From positions 42,270,527 through 42,334,526 of the forward strand of contig CM049308.1 of NCBI GenBank assembly GCA_026874595.1: a stretch of DNA of 64,000 nucleotides. The letters run 5' to 3'. The notes beneath the pieces were generated by a model that was given only the letters and a program-made list of their open reading frames with translations, ran no database searches and had not been told where the DNA came from. Source of the DNA: Sipunculus nudus (Eukaryota; Annelida; Sipuncula; Golfingiida; Sipunculidae). Both the position numbers and the translations under genes were made by a program. Position 1 is the first letter of the stretch; every line of letters starts with the position of its first letter. Positions 38,301 through 50,500 of this stretch are shown piece after piece.

Positions 38301-41300
38301 GGAAGATTAGAGGACCGACTACAACAAACCTCATCAGCCCCATATTTCAACAAGAAGAATGGACGACCGATAGAATATACCTCATCAGCCTCATATTACA
38401 ACAGGAAGAATAGAGGACCGACTACAACAAACCTCATGAGCCTCATATTACAACAGGAAGAATGTAGGGCCGACTACAACAAACCTCATCAGCCTCATAT
38501 TACAACATGAAGAAAAGAGGCCAGACTACCAGAAACCTCATCAGCCTCATATTACAACAAAAAGAATGGAGAACCGACTACAACAAACCTCATCAGCCTG
38601 ATATTACAACAGGAAAAATGGAGAGCCGACTACAACAAACCTCATCAGCCTCATATTACAACAGTAAGAACGTAGGGCCGACTACAAGAAACCTCATTAG
38701 CCTCATATTACAACAGGAAGAAAAGAGGCCAGACTACGACAAACCTCATCAGCCTCATATTACAACAGGAAGAATAGAGGACCGACTACAACAAACCTCA
38801 TCAGCCTCTTATTACAACTGTAAAAATGTAGGACCGACTACAATATTCCTCATCAGCCTCATATTACAACAGGAAGAATAGAAGACCGACTACAACAAAC
38901 CTCATCAGCCTCATATTACAACAGGAAGAATGTAGGACCGACTGCAATATTTCTGATCAGCCTCATATTACAACAGGAAGAATGTAAGACCGACTACAAC
39001 AAAACTTATCAGCCTCATATTACAACAGAAAGAATGTAGGACCGACTACAATATTCCTCTTCAGCCTCATATTACAACAGGAAGAATAGAGGACCGAGTA
39101 CAATATTCCTCATCAGCCTCATATTACAACAGGAAGAATGTAGGACCGACTACAATATTCCTCATCAGCCTCATATTACGACAGCAAGAATAGAGGACCG
39201 ACTACAACAAACCTCATCAGCCTCATATTGCAACAGGAATAATGTAGGACCGACTACAATATTTCTCATTAGATTAGTATTACAACGGAAAGAATAGAGG
39301 ACCGACTACAACAAACCTAATCAGCCTCATTTTACAACAGGAAGAATGGAGGACCAACTACAACAAACCTCATCAAGCTCATATTACAAAAGGAAGAATG
39401 AAGGGCCGACATCAACAAACCTCATCAGTCTCATATTACAACAGGAAGAATGGAGGCCAGACTACAACAAACCTAATCAGCCTCATATTACAACAGGAAG
39501 ATTAGAGGACCGACTACAACAAACCTCATCAGCATCATATTACAACAAGAAGAATGGAGGACCGACTAGAATATTCCTCATCAGCCTCATATTACAACAG
39601 AAAGAATAGAGGACCGACTTCAACAAACCTCATGAGCCTCATATTACAACAGGAAGAATGTAGGGCCGACTACAACAAACCTCATCAGCGTCATATTACA
39701 ACAAGAAGAAAAGAGGCCAGACTACCAGAAACCTCATCAGCCTCATATTACAACAGGAAGAATGGAGAGCCAACTACAACAAACCTCATCAGCCTCATAT
39801 TACAACAGGAAGAATGGAGAGCCGACTACAACAAACCTCATCAGCCTCATATTACAACAGGAAGAACGTAGGGCCGACTACAACAAACCTCATCAGCCTC
39901 ATATTACAACAGGAAGAAAAGAGGCCAGACTACGACAAACCTCATCAGCCTCATATTACAACAGGAAGAATGTAGGCCAGACCACAACAAACCTCATCAC
40001 TCCCATATTACAACAGGAAGAATGGAGGACCGACTACAACAAACCTCATCAAGCTCATATTACAACCGGAAGAATGGAGACCAAACCACAACAAACCTCA
40101 TCAGCCTCAGATTACAACAGGAAGAGTGGAGGACCGATTACCAGAAACCTCATCAGCCTCATATTACATAAGGAAGAATAGAAGACCGGCTATGAAACCA
40201 CATCAGGCTCATATTACAACAGGAAGAATAGAGGACCGATTACAATAAAACCTCATCAGCTTCATATTACAACAGGAAGAATGGAGGACCAACTACAACA
40301 AACTTCATCAAGCTCATATTACAAAAGGAAGAATGGAGGGCCGACTACAACAAACCTCATCAGCCTCATATTACAACAGGAAGAATGGAGGCCAGACTAC
40401 AACAAACCTCATCAGCCTCATATTACAACAGGAAGATTAGAGGACCGACTGTAACAAACCTCATCAGCCCCATATTTCAACAAGAAGAATGGAGGACCGA
40501 CTAGAATATTCCTCATCAGCCTCATATTACAACAGGAAGAATAGAGGACCGACTACAACAAACCTCATGAGCCTCATTTTACAACAGGAAGAATGAAGGG
40601 CCGACTACAACAAACCTCATCAGCCTCATATTACAACATGAAGAAAAGAGGCCAGACCACCAGAAAACTCATCAGCCTTATATTACAACAGGAAGAATGT
40701 AGGCCAGACCACAACAAACCTCATCACTCCCATATTACAACAGGAAGAATGGAGGACCGACTGCAACAAACCTCATCAAGCTCATATTACAACAGGAAGA
40801 ATGGAGACCAAATCACAACAAACCTCATCAGCCTCAGATTACAACAGGAAGAGTGGAGGACTGATTACCAGAAACCTCATCAGCCTCATATTACATAAGG
40901 AAGAATAGAAGACAAACCTCATCAGCCTCATATTACAACAGGAAGAATGGAGAGCCGACTACAACAAACCTCATCAGCCTCATATTACAACAGGAAGAAC
41001 GTAGGGCCGAATACAACAAACCTCATCAGCCTCATATTACAACAGGAAGAAAAGAGGCCAGACCACGACAAACCTCATCAGCCTCAGATTACAACAGGAA
41101 GAGTGGAGGACTGATTACCAGAAACCTCATCAGGCTCATATTACATAAGGAAGAATAGAAGACCGGCTATGAAACCACATCAGGCTCATATTACAACAGG
41201 AAGAATAGAGGACCGACTACAATAAAACCTCATCAGCTTCATATAACAACAGGAAGAATGGAGGACCAACTACAACAAACCTCATGAGCCTCATATAACA

Positions 41301-41695
41301 ACAGGAAAAATGTAGGGCCGACTACAACAAACCTCATCAGCCTCATGTTACAACAGGAAGAAAAGAGGCCAGACTACGACAAACCTCATCAGCCTCATAT
41401 TACAACTGGAAGAATGTAGGACCGACTACAATAATCCTCATCAGCCTCATATTACAACAGGAAGAATGGAGGACCGACTACAACAAACCTCATCAGCCTC
41501 ATATTACAACCGGAAGAATGGAGACCAAACCACAACAAACCTCATCAGCCTCAGATTACAACAGGAAGAGTGGAGGACCGATTACCAGAAACCTCATCAG
41601 CCTCATATTACATAAGGAAGAATAGAAGACCGGCTCTGAAACCACATCAGGCTCATATTACAACAGGAAGAATAGAGGACTGACTACAATAAAAC

Positions 41696-42782
41696 CTCAT
41701 CAGCTTGATATTAGAACAGGAAGAATGGAGGACCAACTACAACAAACTTCATCAAGCTTATATTACAAAAGGAAGAATGGAGGGCCGACTACAACAAACC
41801 TCATCAGTCTCATATTACAACAGGAAGAATGGAGGCCAGACTACAACAAACCTCATCAGCCTCATATTACAACAGGAAGATTAGAGGACCGACTACAACA
41901 AACCTCATCAGCCCCATATTTAAACAAGAAGAATGGAGGACCGACTAGAATATACCTCATCAGCCTCATATTACAACAGGAAGAATAGAGGACCGACTAC
42001 AACAAACCTCATGAGCCTCATATTACAACAGGAAGAATGAAGGGCCGACTACAACAAACCTTATCAGCCTCATATTACAACATGAAGAAAAGAGGCCAGA
42101 CTACCAGAAACCTCATCAGCCTCATATTACAACAGGAAGAATGGAGAGCCGACTACAACAAACCTCATCAGCCTGATATTACAACAGGAAAAATGGAGAG
42201 CCGACTACAACAAACCTCATCAGCCTCATTTTACAACAGGAACAATAGAGGACCGACTACAACAAACCTCATCAGCCTCTTATTACAACTGTAAGAATGT
42301 AGGACCGACTACAATATTCCTCATCAGCCTCATATTACAACAGGAAGAATAGAGGACCGACTACAACAAACCTCATCAGCCTCATATTACAACAGGAAGA
42401 ATGTAGGACCGACTGCAATATTTCTTATCAGCCTCATATTACAACAGGAAGAATGTAAAACCGACTACAACAAACCTCATCAGCCTCATATTACAACAGA
42501 AAGAATATAGGACCGACTACAATATTCCTCTTCAGCCTCATATTACAACAGGAAGAATAGAGGACCGAGTACAATATTCCTCATCAGCCTCATATTACAT
42601 CAGGAAGAATGTAGGACCAACTACAATATTCCTCATCAGCCTCATATTACGACAATAAAAATAGAGGACCGACTACAACAAACCTCATCAGCCTCATATT
42701 GCAACAGGAATAATGTAGGACCGACTACAATATTCCTCAATAGCTTCGTATTACAACGGGAAGAATAAAGGACCGACTACAA
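41696..42782 (+). repeat. U unit, copy 5 (in block B)
   Basis: Copy of 29286-30372. It has the commoner CATCAAGCTT where copy 4 has CATTAAGCTT, and CTCAATAGCTTCG before the box-like word at 42744. It continues into AAACCTAATAAGCCTC and then, past the end of block B, into the GGCCGACATCAAC monomer, exactly as U copy 3 does at 4741. The right flank of B therefore looks like the original flank and the A/B join like the new one. Confidence 0.85.
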
Positions 42783-42802
42783 CAAACCTAATAAGCCTCA
42801 TT

Positions 42803-43293
42803 TTACAACAGGAAGAATGGAGGGCCGACATCAACAAACCTCATCAGTCTCATATTACAACAGGAAGAATGGAGGCCAGGCTACAACAAACTTCATCAGC
42901 CTCATATTACAACAGGAAGATTAGAGGACCGCCTACAACAAACCTCATCAGCCTCATATTACAACAAGAAGAATGGAGGACCGACTAGAATATTCCTCAT
43001 CAGCCTCATATTACAACAGGAAGAATAGAGGACCGACTTCAACAAACCTCATGAGCCTCATATTACAACAGGAAGAATGTAGGGCCGACTACAACAAACC
43101 TCATCAGCCTCATATTACAACAAGAAGAAAAGAGGCCAGACTACCAGAAACCTCATCAGCCTCATATTACAACCGGAAGAATGGAGACCAAACCACAACA
43201 AACCTCATCAGCCTCATATTACAACAGGAAGAATGGAGAGCCGACTACAACAAACCTCATCAGCCTGATATTACAACAGGAAAAATGGAGAAC
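42803..43293 (+). repeat. H-type segment right of block B
   Basis: Same monomer order as 4720-5169 (GGCCGACATCAAC, GATTAGAGGACCGCC, CTAGAATATTCC, GACTTCAACAAACC, ACAAGAAGAAAAGAGG), then an ACAACCGGAAGAATGG/GACCAAACCACAAC monomer that normally sits beside K, then CCTGATATTACAACAGG. The CCGGAAG monomer is out of its usual context, which points to an exchange here. Confidence 0.7.
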
Positions 43294-43798
43294 CGACTAC
43301 AACAAACCTCATCAGCCTCATATTACAACAGGAAGAATGTAGGGCCGACTACAACAAACCTCATCAGCCTCATATTACAACAGGAAGAAAAGAGGCCAGA
43401 CTACGACAAACCTCATCAGCCTCATATTACAACAGGAAGAATAGAGGACCGACCACAACAAACCTCATCAGCCTCATATTACAACTGTAAGAATGTAGGA
43501 CCGACTACAATATTCCTCATCAGCCTCATATTACAACAGGAAGAATAGAGGACCGACTACAACAAACCTCGTCAGCCTCATATTACAAGAGGAAGAATGT
43601 AGGACCGACTACAATGTTTCTTATCAGCCTCATATTACAACAGGAAGAATGTAAGACCGACTACAACAAACCTCATCAGCCTCATATTACAACAGAAAGA
43701 ATGTAGGACCGACTACAATATTCCTCTTCAGCCTCATATTACAACAGGAAGAATAGAGGACCGAGTACAATATTCCTCATCAGCCTCATATTACAACA
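43294..43798 (+). repeat. 505-bp segment, copy 1 (offset 1,607)
   Basis: Repeats at 44901-45405. Shared unusual words show recent common descent: ACCTCGTCAGCC, ATTACAAGAGGAAG and CAATGTTTCTTATC. The copies diverge at 43799, where this one enters ACATGAAGAAAAGAGG. Confidence 0.8.
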
Positions 43799-44640
43799 TG
43801 AAGAAAAGAGGCCAGACCACCAGAAAACTCATCAGCCTCATATTACAACAGGAAGAATGTAGGCCAGACCACAACAAACCTCATCACTCCCATATTACAA
43901 CAGGAAGAATGGAGGACCGACTACAACAAACCTCATCAAGCTCATATTACAACAGGAAGAATGGAGACCAAATCACAACAAACCTCATCAGCCTCAGATT
44001 ACAACAGGAAGAGTGGAGGACTGATTACCAGAAACCTCATCAGCCTCATATTACATAAGGAAGAATAGAAGACCGGCTATGAAACCACATCAGGCTCATA
44101 TTACAACAGGAAGAATAGAGGACCGACTACAATAAAACCTCATCAGCTTCATATAACAACAGGAAGAATGGAGGACCAACTACAACAAACCTCATCAGCC
44201 TCATATTACAACAGGAAGAATGGAGAGCCGACTACAACAAACCTCATCAGCCTCATATTACAACAGGAAGAACGTAGGGCCGAATACAACAAACCTCATC
44301 AGCCTCATATTACAACAGGAAGAAAAGAGGCCAGACTACGACAAACCTCATCAGCCTCAGATTACAACAGGAAGAGTGGAGGACTGATTACCAGAAACCT
44401 CATCAGCCTCATATTACATAAGGAAGAATAGAAGACCGGCTATGAAACCACATCAGGCTCATATTACAACGGTAAGAATAGAGGACCGACTACAATAAAA
44501 CCTCATCAGCCTCATATTACAACAGGAAGAATGGAGGACCGACTACAACAAACCTCATCAGCCTCATATTACAACCGGAAGAATGGAGACCAAACCACAA
44601 CAAACCTCATCAGCCTCAGATTACAACAGGAAGAGTGGAG
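43799..44640 (+). repeat. K-bearing segment between 505-bp copies
   Basis: About sixteen monomers with K at 44071 and 44434 (363 bp apart). It includes GGCCAGACCACCAGAAAACTC, CACTCCCATATT, GGAGACCAAATCACAAC, GGACTGATTACC twice and CTCATATAACAACAGG. It resembles the K-rich segment at 28200-28830 and 40600-41240 and probably derives from the same source, with internal monomers lost. Confidence 0.7.
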
Positions 44641-44795
44641 GACCAACTACAACAATCTTCATCAAGCTTATATTACAAAAGGAAGAATGGAGGGCCGACT
44701 ATGAAACCACATCAGGCTCATATTACAACAGGAAGAATAGAGGACCGACTACAATAAAACCTCATCAGCTTGATATTACAACAGGAAGAATGGAG
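44641..44795 (+). repeat. 155-bp tandem duplication, copy 1
   Basis: Three monomers less one base, containing ACAACAATCTTCATCAAG, an AAGCTT site and a GGGCCGACTATGAAACC fusion that joins a normal monomer to the end of a K monomer. ACAATCTTC was noted only here and in copy 2. Confidence 0.85.
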
Positions 44796-44908
44796 GACCA
44801 ACTACAACAATCTTCATCAAGCTTATATTACAAAAGGAAGAATGGAGGGCCGACTATGAAACCACATCAGGCTCATATTACAACAGGAAGAATAGAGGAC
44901 CGACTACA
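44796..44908 (+). repeat. 155-bp tandem duplication, copy 2 (partial)
   Basis: Repeats the first 113 bases or so of 44641-44795, including ACAATCTTC and GGGCCGACTATGAAACC. It then leaves the repeat after GACTACAA (CAAACC instead of TAAAACC) and enters the second 505-bp copy. Confidence 0.85.
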
Positions 44909-45405
44909 ACAAACCTCATCAGCCTCATATTACAACAGGAAGAATGTAGGGCCGACTACAACAAACCTCATCAGCCTCATATTACAACAGGAAGAAAAGA
45001 GGCCAGACTACGACAAACCTCATCAGCCTCATATTACAACAGGAAGAATAGAGGACCGACTACAACAAACCTCATCAGCCTCATATTACAACTGTAAGAA
45101 TGTAGGACCGACTACAGTATTCCTCATCAGCCTCATATTACAACAGGAAGAATAGAGGACCGACTACAACAAACCTCGTCAGCCTCATATTACAAGAGGA
45201 AGAATGTAGGACCGACTACAATGTTTCTTATCAGCCTCATATTACAACAGGAAGAATGTAAGACCGACTACAACAAACCTCATCAGCCTCATATTACAAC
45301 AGAAAGAATGTAGGACCGACTACAATATTCCTCTTCAGCCTCATATTACAACAGGAAGAATAGAGGACCGAGTACAATATTCCTCATCAGCCTCATATTA
45401 CAACA
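44901..45405 (+). repeat. 505-bp segment, copy 2
   Basis: Second copy of 43294-43798. One visible difference is CTACAGTATTCC near 45116 for CTACAATATTCC. It continues into a normal TATTCC-rich run, ATTACGACAGG and TTCATATTACAACGGG, so this copy keeps the usual right flank. Confidence 0.8.
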
Positions 45406-47229
45406 GGAAGAATGTAGGACCGACTACAATATTCCTCATCAGCCTCATATTACGACAGGAAGAATAAAGGACCGACTACAACAAACCTCATCAGCCTCAT
45501 ATTGCAACAGGAATAATGTAGGACCGACTACAATATTCCTCATTAGCTTCATATTACAACGGGAAGAATAGAGGACCAACTACAACAAACCTCATCAAGC
45601 TCATATTACAAAAGGAAGAATGGAGGGCCGACTACAACAAACCTCATCAGCCTCATACTACAACAGGAAGAATGGAAGCCAGACTACAACAAACCTCATC
45701 AGCCTCATATTACAACAGGAAGATTAGAGGACCGACTGTAACAAACCTCATCAGTCCCATTTTTCAACAAGAAGAATGGAGGACCGACTAGAATATTCCT
45801 CATCAGCCTCATATTTCAACAGGAAGAATAGAGGACCGACTACAACAAACCTCATGAGCCTCATTTTACAACAGGAAGAATGAAGGGCCGACTACAACAA
45901 ACCTCATCAGCCTCATATTACAACATGAAGAAAAGAGGCCAGACTACCAGAAACCTCATCAGCCTCATATTACAACAGGAAGAATGTAGGCCAGACCACA
46001 ACAAACCTCATCACTCCTATATTACAACAGGTAGAATGGAGGACCGACTACAACAAACCTCACCAAGCTCATATTACAACAGGAAGAATGGAGACCAAAC
46101 CACAACAAACCTCATCAGCCTCAGATTACAACAGGAAGAGTGGAGACCAAACCACAACAAACCTCATCAGCCTCAGATTACAACAGGAAGAGTGGAGGAC
46201 TGATTACCAGAAACCTCATCAGCCTCATATTACATAAGGAAGAATAGAAGACCGGCTATGAAACCACATCAGGCTCATATTACAAAAGGAAGAATAGAGG
46301 ACCGACTACAATAAAACCTCATCAGCTTCATATTACAACAGGAAGAATGGAGGACCAACTACAACAAACCTATCAAGCTCATATTACAAAAGTAAGAATG
46401 AAGGGCCGACATCAACAAACCTCATCAGTCTAATATTACAACAGGGAGAATGGAGGCCAGACTACAACAAACCTCATCAGCCTCATATTACAACAGGAAG
46501 ATTAGTGGACCGACTACAACAAACCTCATCAGCCTCATATTACAACAAGAAGAATGGAGGACCGACTAGAATATTCCTCATCAGCCTCACATTACAACAG
46601 GAAGAATAGAGGACCGACTTCAACAAATTCATGAACCTCATATTACAACAGGAAGAATGTAGGGCCGACTACAACAAACCTCATCAGCCTCATATTACAA
46701 CAAGAAGAAAAGAGGCCAGACTACCAGAAACCTCATCAGCCTCATATTACAACAGGAAGAATGGAGAGCCGACTACAACAAACCTCATCAGCCACATATT
46801 ACAACAGGAAGAATGGAGAACCGACTACAACAAACCTCATCAGCCTCATATTACAACAGGAAGAACGTAGGGCCGACTACAACAAACCTCATCAGCCTCA
46901 TATTACAACAGGAAGAAAAGAGGCCAGACTACGACAAACCTCATCAGCCTCATATTACAACAGGAAGAATGTAGGCCAGACCACAACAAACCTCATCACT
47001 CCCATATTACAAGAGGAAGAATGGAGGACCGACTACAACAAACCTCATCAAGCTCATATTACAACAGGAAGAGTGGAGGACCGATTACCAGAAACCTCAT
47101 CAGCTTCATATTACATAAGGAAGAATAGAAGACCGGCTATGAAACCACATCAGGCTCATATTACAACAGGAAGAATAGAGGACCGACTACAATAAAACCT
47201 CATCAGCTTCATATTACAACAGGAAGAAT
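45406..47229 (+). repeat. H-type mosaic with K at 46250 and 47131
   Basis: About 35 monomers in H order, with many private changes: CTCATACTACAAC near 45656, CATTTTTCAACAAG near 45758, CTCCTATATTAC near 46015, ACAGGTAGAATGG near 46028, CTCACCAAGC near 46061, a lost base in AACCTATCAAGC near 46368, ACAGGGAGAATGG near 46442, and CAAATTCATGAACC near 46624 (one C lost). The higher private variation suggests this part has been exchanged less recently than blocks A and B. Confidence 0.7.
46090..46193 (+). repeat. Single-monomer tandem duplication (2 x 52 bp)
   Basis: The monomer TGGAGACCAAACCACAAC ... CAGATTACAACAGGAAGAG is present twice in succession. In other copies of this context it occurs once and is followed by TGGAGGACCGATTACC or TGGAGGACTGATTACC. 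The two copies appear identical, so this is the smallest recent duplication in the window. Confidence 0.9.
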
Positions 47230-50200
47230 GGAGGACCGACTAGAATATACCTCATCAGCCTCATATTACAACAGGAAGAATAGAGGACCGACTACAACAA
47301 ACCTCATGAGCATCATATTACAACAGGAATGTAGGGCCGACTACAACAAACCTTATCAGCCTCATATTACAACATGAAGAAAAGAGGCCAGACTACCAGA
47401 AACCTCATCAGCCTCATATTACAACAGGAAGAATGGAGAGCCGACTACAACAAACCTCATCAGCCTGATATTACAACAGGAAAAATGGAGAGCCGACTAC
47501 AACAAACCTCATCAGCCTCATATTACAACAGTAAGAACGTAGGGCCGACTACAAGAAACCTCATTAGCCTCATTTTACAACAGGAAGAAAAGAGGCCAGA
47601 CTACGACAAACCTCATCAGCCTCATATTACAACAGGAAGAATAGAGGACCGACTACAACAAACCTCATCAGCCTCTTATTACAACTGTTAGAATGTAGGA
47701 CCGACTACAATATTCCTCATCAGCCTCATATTACAACAGGAAGAATAGAGGACCGACTTCAACAAACCTCATTAGCCCATATTACAACAGGAAGAATGTA
47801 GGGCCGACTACAACAAACCTCATCAGCCTCATATTACAACAGTAAGAAAAGAGGCCAGACTACCAGAAACCTCATCAGCCTCATATTACAACAGGAAGAA
47901 TGGAGAGCCGACTACAACAAACCTCATCAGCCTCATATTACATCAGGAAGAATGGAGAGCCGACTACAACAAACCTCATCAGCCTCATATTACAACAGGA
48001 AGAACGTAGGGCCGAATACAACAAACCTCATCAGCCTCATATTACAACAGGAAGAAAAGAGGCCAGACTACGAGAAACCTCATCAGCCTCATATTACAAC
48101 AGGAAGAATGTAGGCCAGACCACAAGAAACCTCATCACTCCCATATTACAACAGGAAGAATGGAGGACCGACTACAACAAACCTCATCAAGCTCATATTA
48201 CAACCGGAAGAATGGAGACCAAACCACAACAAACCTGATCAGCCTCAGATTACAACAGGAAGAACGTAGGGCCGAATACATAAACCTCATCAGCCTCATA
48301 TTACAACAGGAAGAAAAGAGGCCAGACTACGACAAACCTCATCAGCCTCATATTACAACAGGAAGAATGTAGGCCAGACCACAACAAACCTCATCACTCC
48401 CATATTACAACAGGAAGAATGGAGGACCGACTACAACAAACCTCATCAAGCTCATATTACAACCGGAAGAATGGAGAACAAACCACAACAAACCTCATCA
48501 GCCTCAGATTACAACAGGAAGAGTGGAGGACCGATTACCAGAAACCTCATCAGCCTCATATTACATAAGGAAGAATAGAAGACCGGCTATGAAACCACAT
48601 CAGGCTCATATTACAACAGGAAGATTAGAGGACCGACTACAACAAACCTCATCAGCCCCATATTTCAACAAGAAGAATGAAGGACCGAGAGAATATACCT
48701 CATCAGCCTCATATTACAACAGGAAGAATAGAGGACCGACTACAACAAACCTCATGAGCCTCATATTACAACAGGAAGAATGTAGGGCCGACTACAACAA
48801 ACCTCATCAGCCTCATATTACAACATGAAGAAAAGAGGCCAGACTACCAGACACCTCATCAGCCTCATATTACAACAGGAAGAATGGAGAGCCGACTACA
48901 ACAAACCTCATCAGCCTGATATTACAACAGGAAAAATGGAGAGCCGACTACAACAAACCTCATCAGCCTCATATTACAACAGTAAGAACGTAGGGCCGAC
49001 TACAAGAAACCTCATTAGCCTCATATTACAACAGGAAGAAAAGAGGCCAGACTACGACAAACCTCATCAGCCTCATATTACAACAGGAAGAATAGAGGAC
49101 CGACTACAACAAACCTCATCAGCCTCTTATTACAACTGTAAAAATGTAGGACCGACTACAATATTCCTCATCAGCCTCATATTACAACAGGAAGAATAGA
49201 AGACCGACTACAACAAACCTCATCAGCCTCATATTACAACAGGAAGAATGTAGGACCGACTGGAATATTTCTGATCTGCCTCATATTACAACAGGAAGAA
49301 TGTAAGACCGACTACAACAAACCTCATCAGCCTCATATTACAACAGAAAGAATGTAGGACTGACTACAATATTCCTCTTCAGCCTCATATTACAACAGGA
49401 AGAATAGAGGACCGAGTACAATATTCCTCATCAGCCTCATATTACAACAGAAAGAATGTAGGACCGACTTCAATATTCCTCATCAGCCTCATATTACGAC
49501 AGGAAGAATAGAGGACCGACTACAACAAACCTCATCAGCCTCATATTGCAACAGGAATAATGTAGGACCGACTACAATATTCCTCATTAGCTTCGTATTA
49601 CAACGGGAAGAATAGAGGACCGACTACAACAAACCTAATCAGCCTCATTTTACAACAGGAAGAATGTGGGACCAACTACAACAAACCTCATCAAGCTCAT
49701 ATTACAAAAGGAAGAATGAAGGGCCGACATCAACAAACCTCATCAGTCTCATATTACAAAAGGAAGAATGGAGGCCAGACTACAACAAACCTCATCAGCC
49801 TCATATTACAACAGGAAGATTAAAGGACCGACTACAACAAACCTCATCAGCCTCATATTACAACAAGAAGAATGGAGGACCGACTAGAATATTCCTCATC
49901 AGCCTCATATTACAACAGGAAGAATAGAGGACCGACTTCAACAAACCTCATGAGCCTCATATTACAACAGGAAGAATGTAGGGCCGACTACAACAAACCT
50001 CATCAGCCTCATATTACAACAAGAAGAAAAGAGGCCAGACTACCAGAAACCTCATCAGCCTCATATTACAACAGGAAGAATGGAGAGCCGACTACAACAA
50101 ACCTCATCAGCCTCATATTACAACAGGAAGAATGGAGAGCCGACTACAACAAACCTCATCAGCCTCATATTACAACAGGAAGAACGTAGGGCCGAATACA

Positions 50201-50500
50201 ACAAACCTCATCAGCCTCATATTACAACAGGAAGAAAAGAGGCCAGACTACGACAAACCTCATCAGCCTCATATTACAACAGGAAGAATGTAGGCCAGAC
50301 CATAAGAAACCTCATCACTCCCATATTACAACAGGAAGAATGGAGGACCGACTACAACAAACCATCAAGCTCATATTACAACCGGAAGAAAGGAGACCTA
50401 ACCACAACAAACCTCATCAGCCTCAGATTACAACAGGAAGAGTGGAGGACCGATTACCAGAAACCTCATCAGCCTCATATTACATAAGGAAGAATAGAAG
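47230..50500 (+). repeat. Long-range copy of the 6.2-12.7 kb region
   Basis: From about 47335 to 48270 it aligns with 6318-7253 at an offset of 41,017 bp, including the one-base deletion ATTAGCCCATATT (6754 and 47773). From about 48825 to 50300 it aligns with H copy II at 37,849-37,850. The switch is at 48611, where K is joined straight to GATTAGAGG, dropping three monomers (156 bp) relative to copy I. Private marks are ACAACAGGAATGTAGG near 47325 (four bases lost), AATACATAAACC near 48277, GTGGGACCAAC near 49665 and AAACCATCAAGC near 50359 (a 4-bp loss). Confidence 0.75.

Larger units (their letters stand above)
30393..42802 (+). repeat. Large tandem duplication, block B (12,410 bp)
   Basis: Second copy of block A. 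It holds in order: H-type run 30401-34500 with K at 30725 and 32960; V block at 34507; H-type run with K at 38054 and 40184; the K-rich segment; and U copy 5. Private substitutions seen against A include 33892 (GAATGCAGG), 34386 (TTATCCGCC), 35097, 35410, 36325 (CAACTGG), 37364 (CAAGAGG), 37438 (GACTCCA), 37658 (CTTCCTC), 38021 (ACCTTATC), 39276 (GATTAGTAT) and 42740 (CTCAATAG). No indel was seen from 35.0 to 42.8 kb. The change at 33892 converts a TAG to CAG and creates a spurious open frame, a reminder that ORFs here carry no meaning. Confidence 0.85.
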
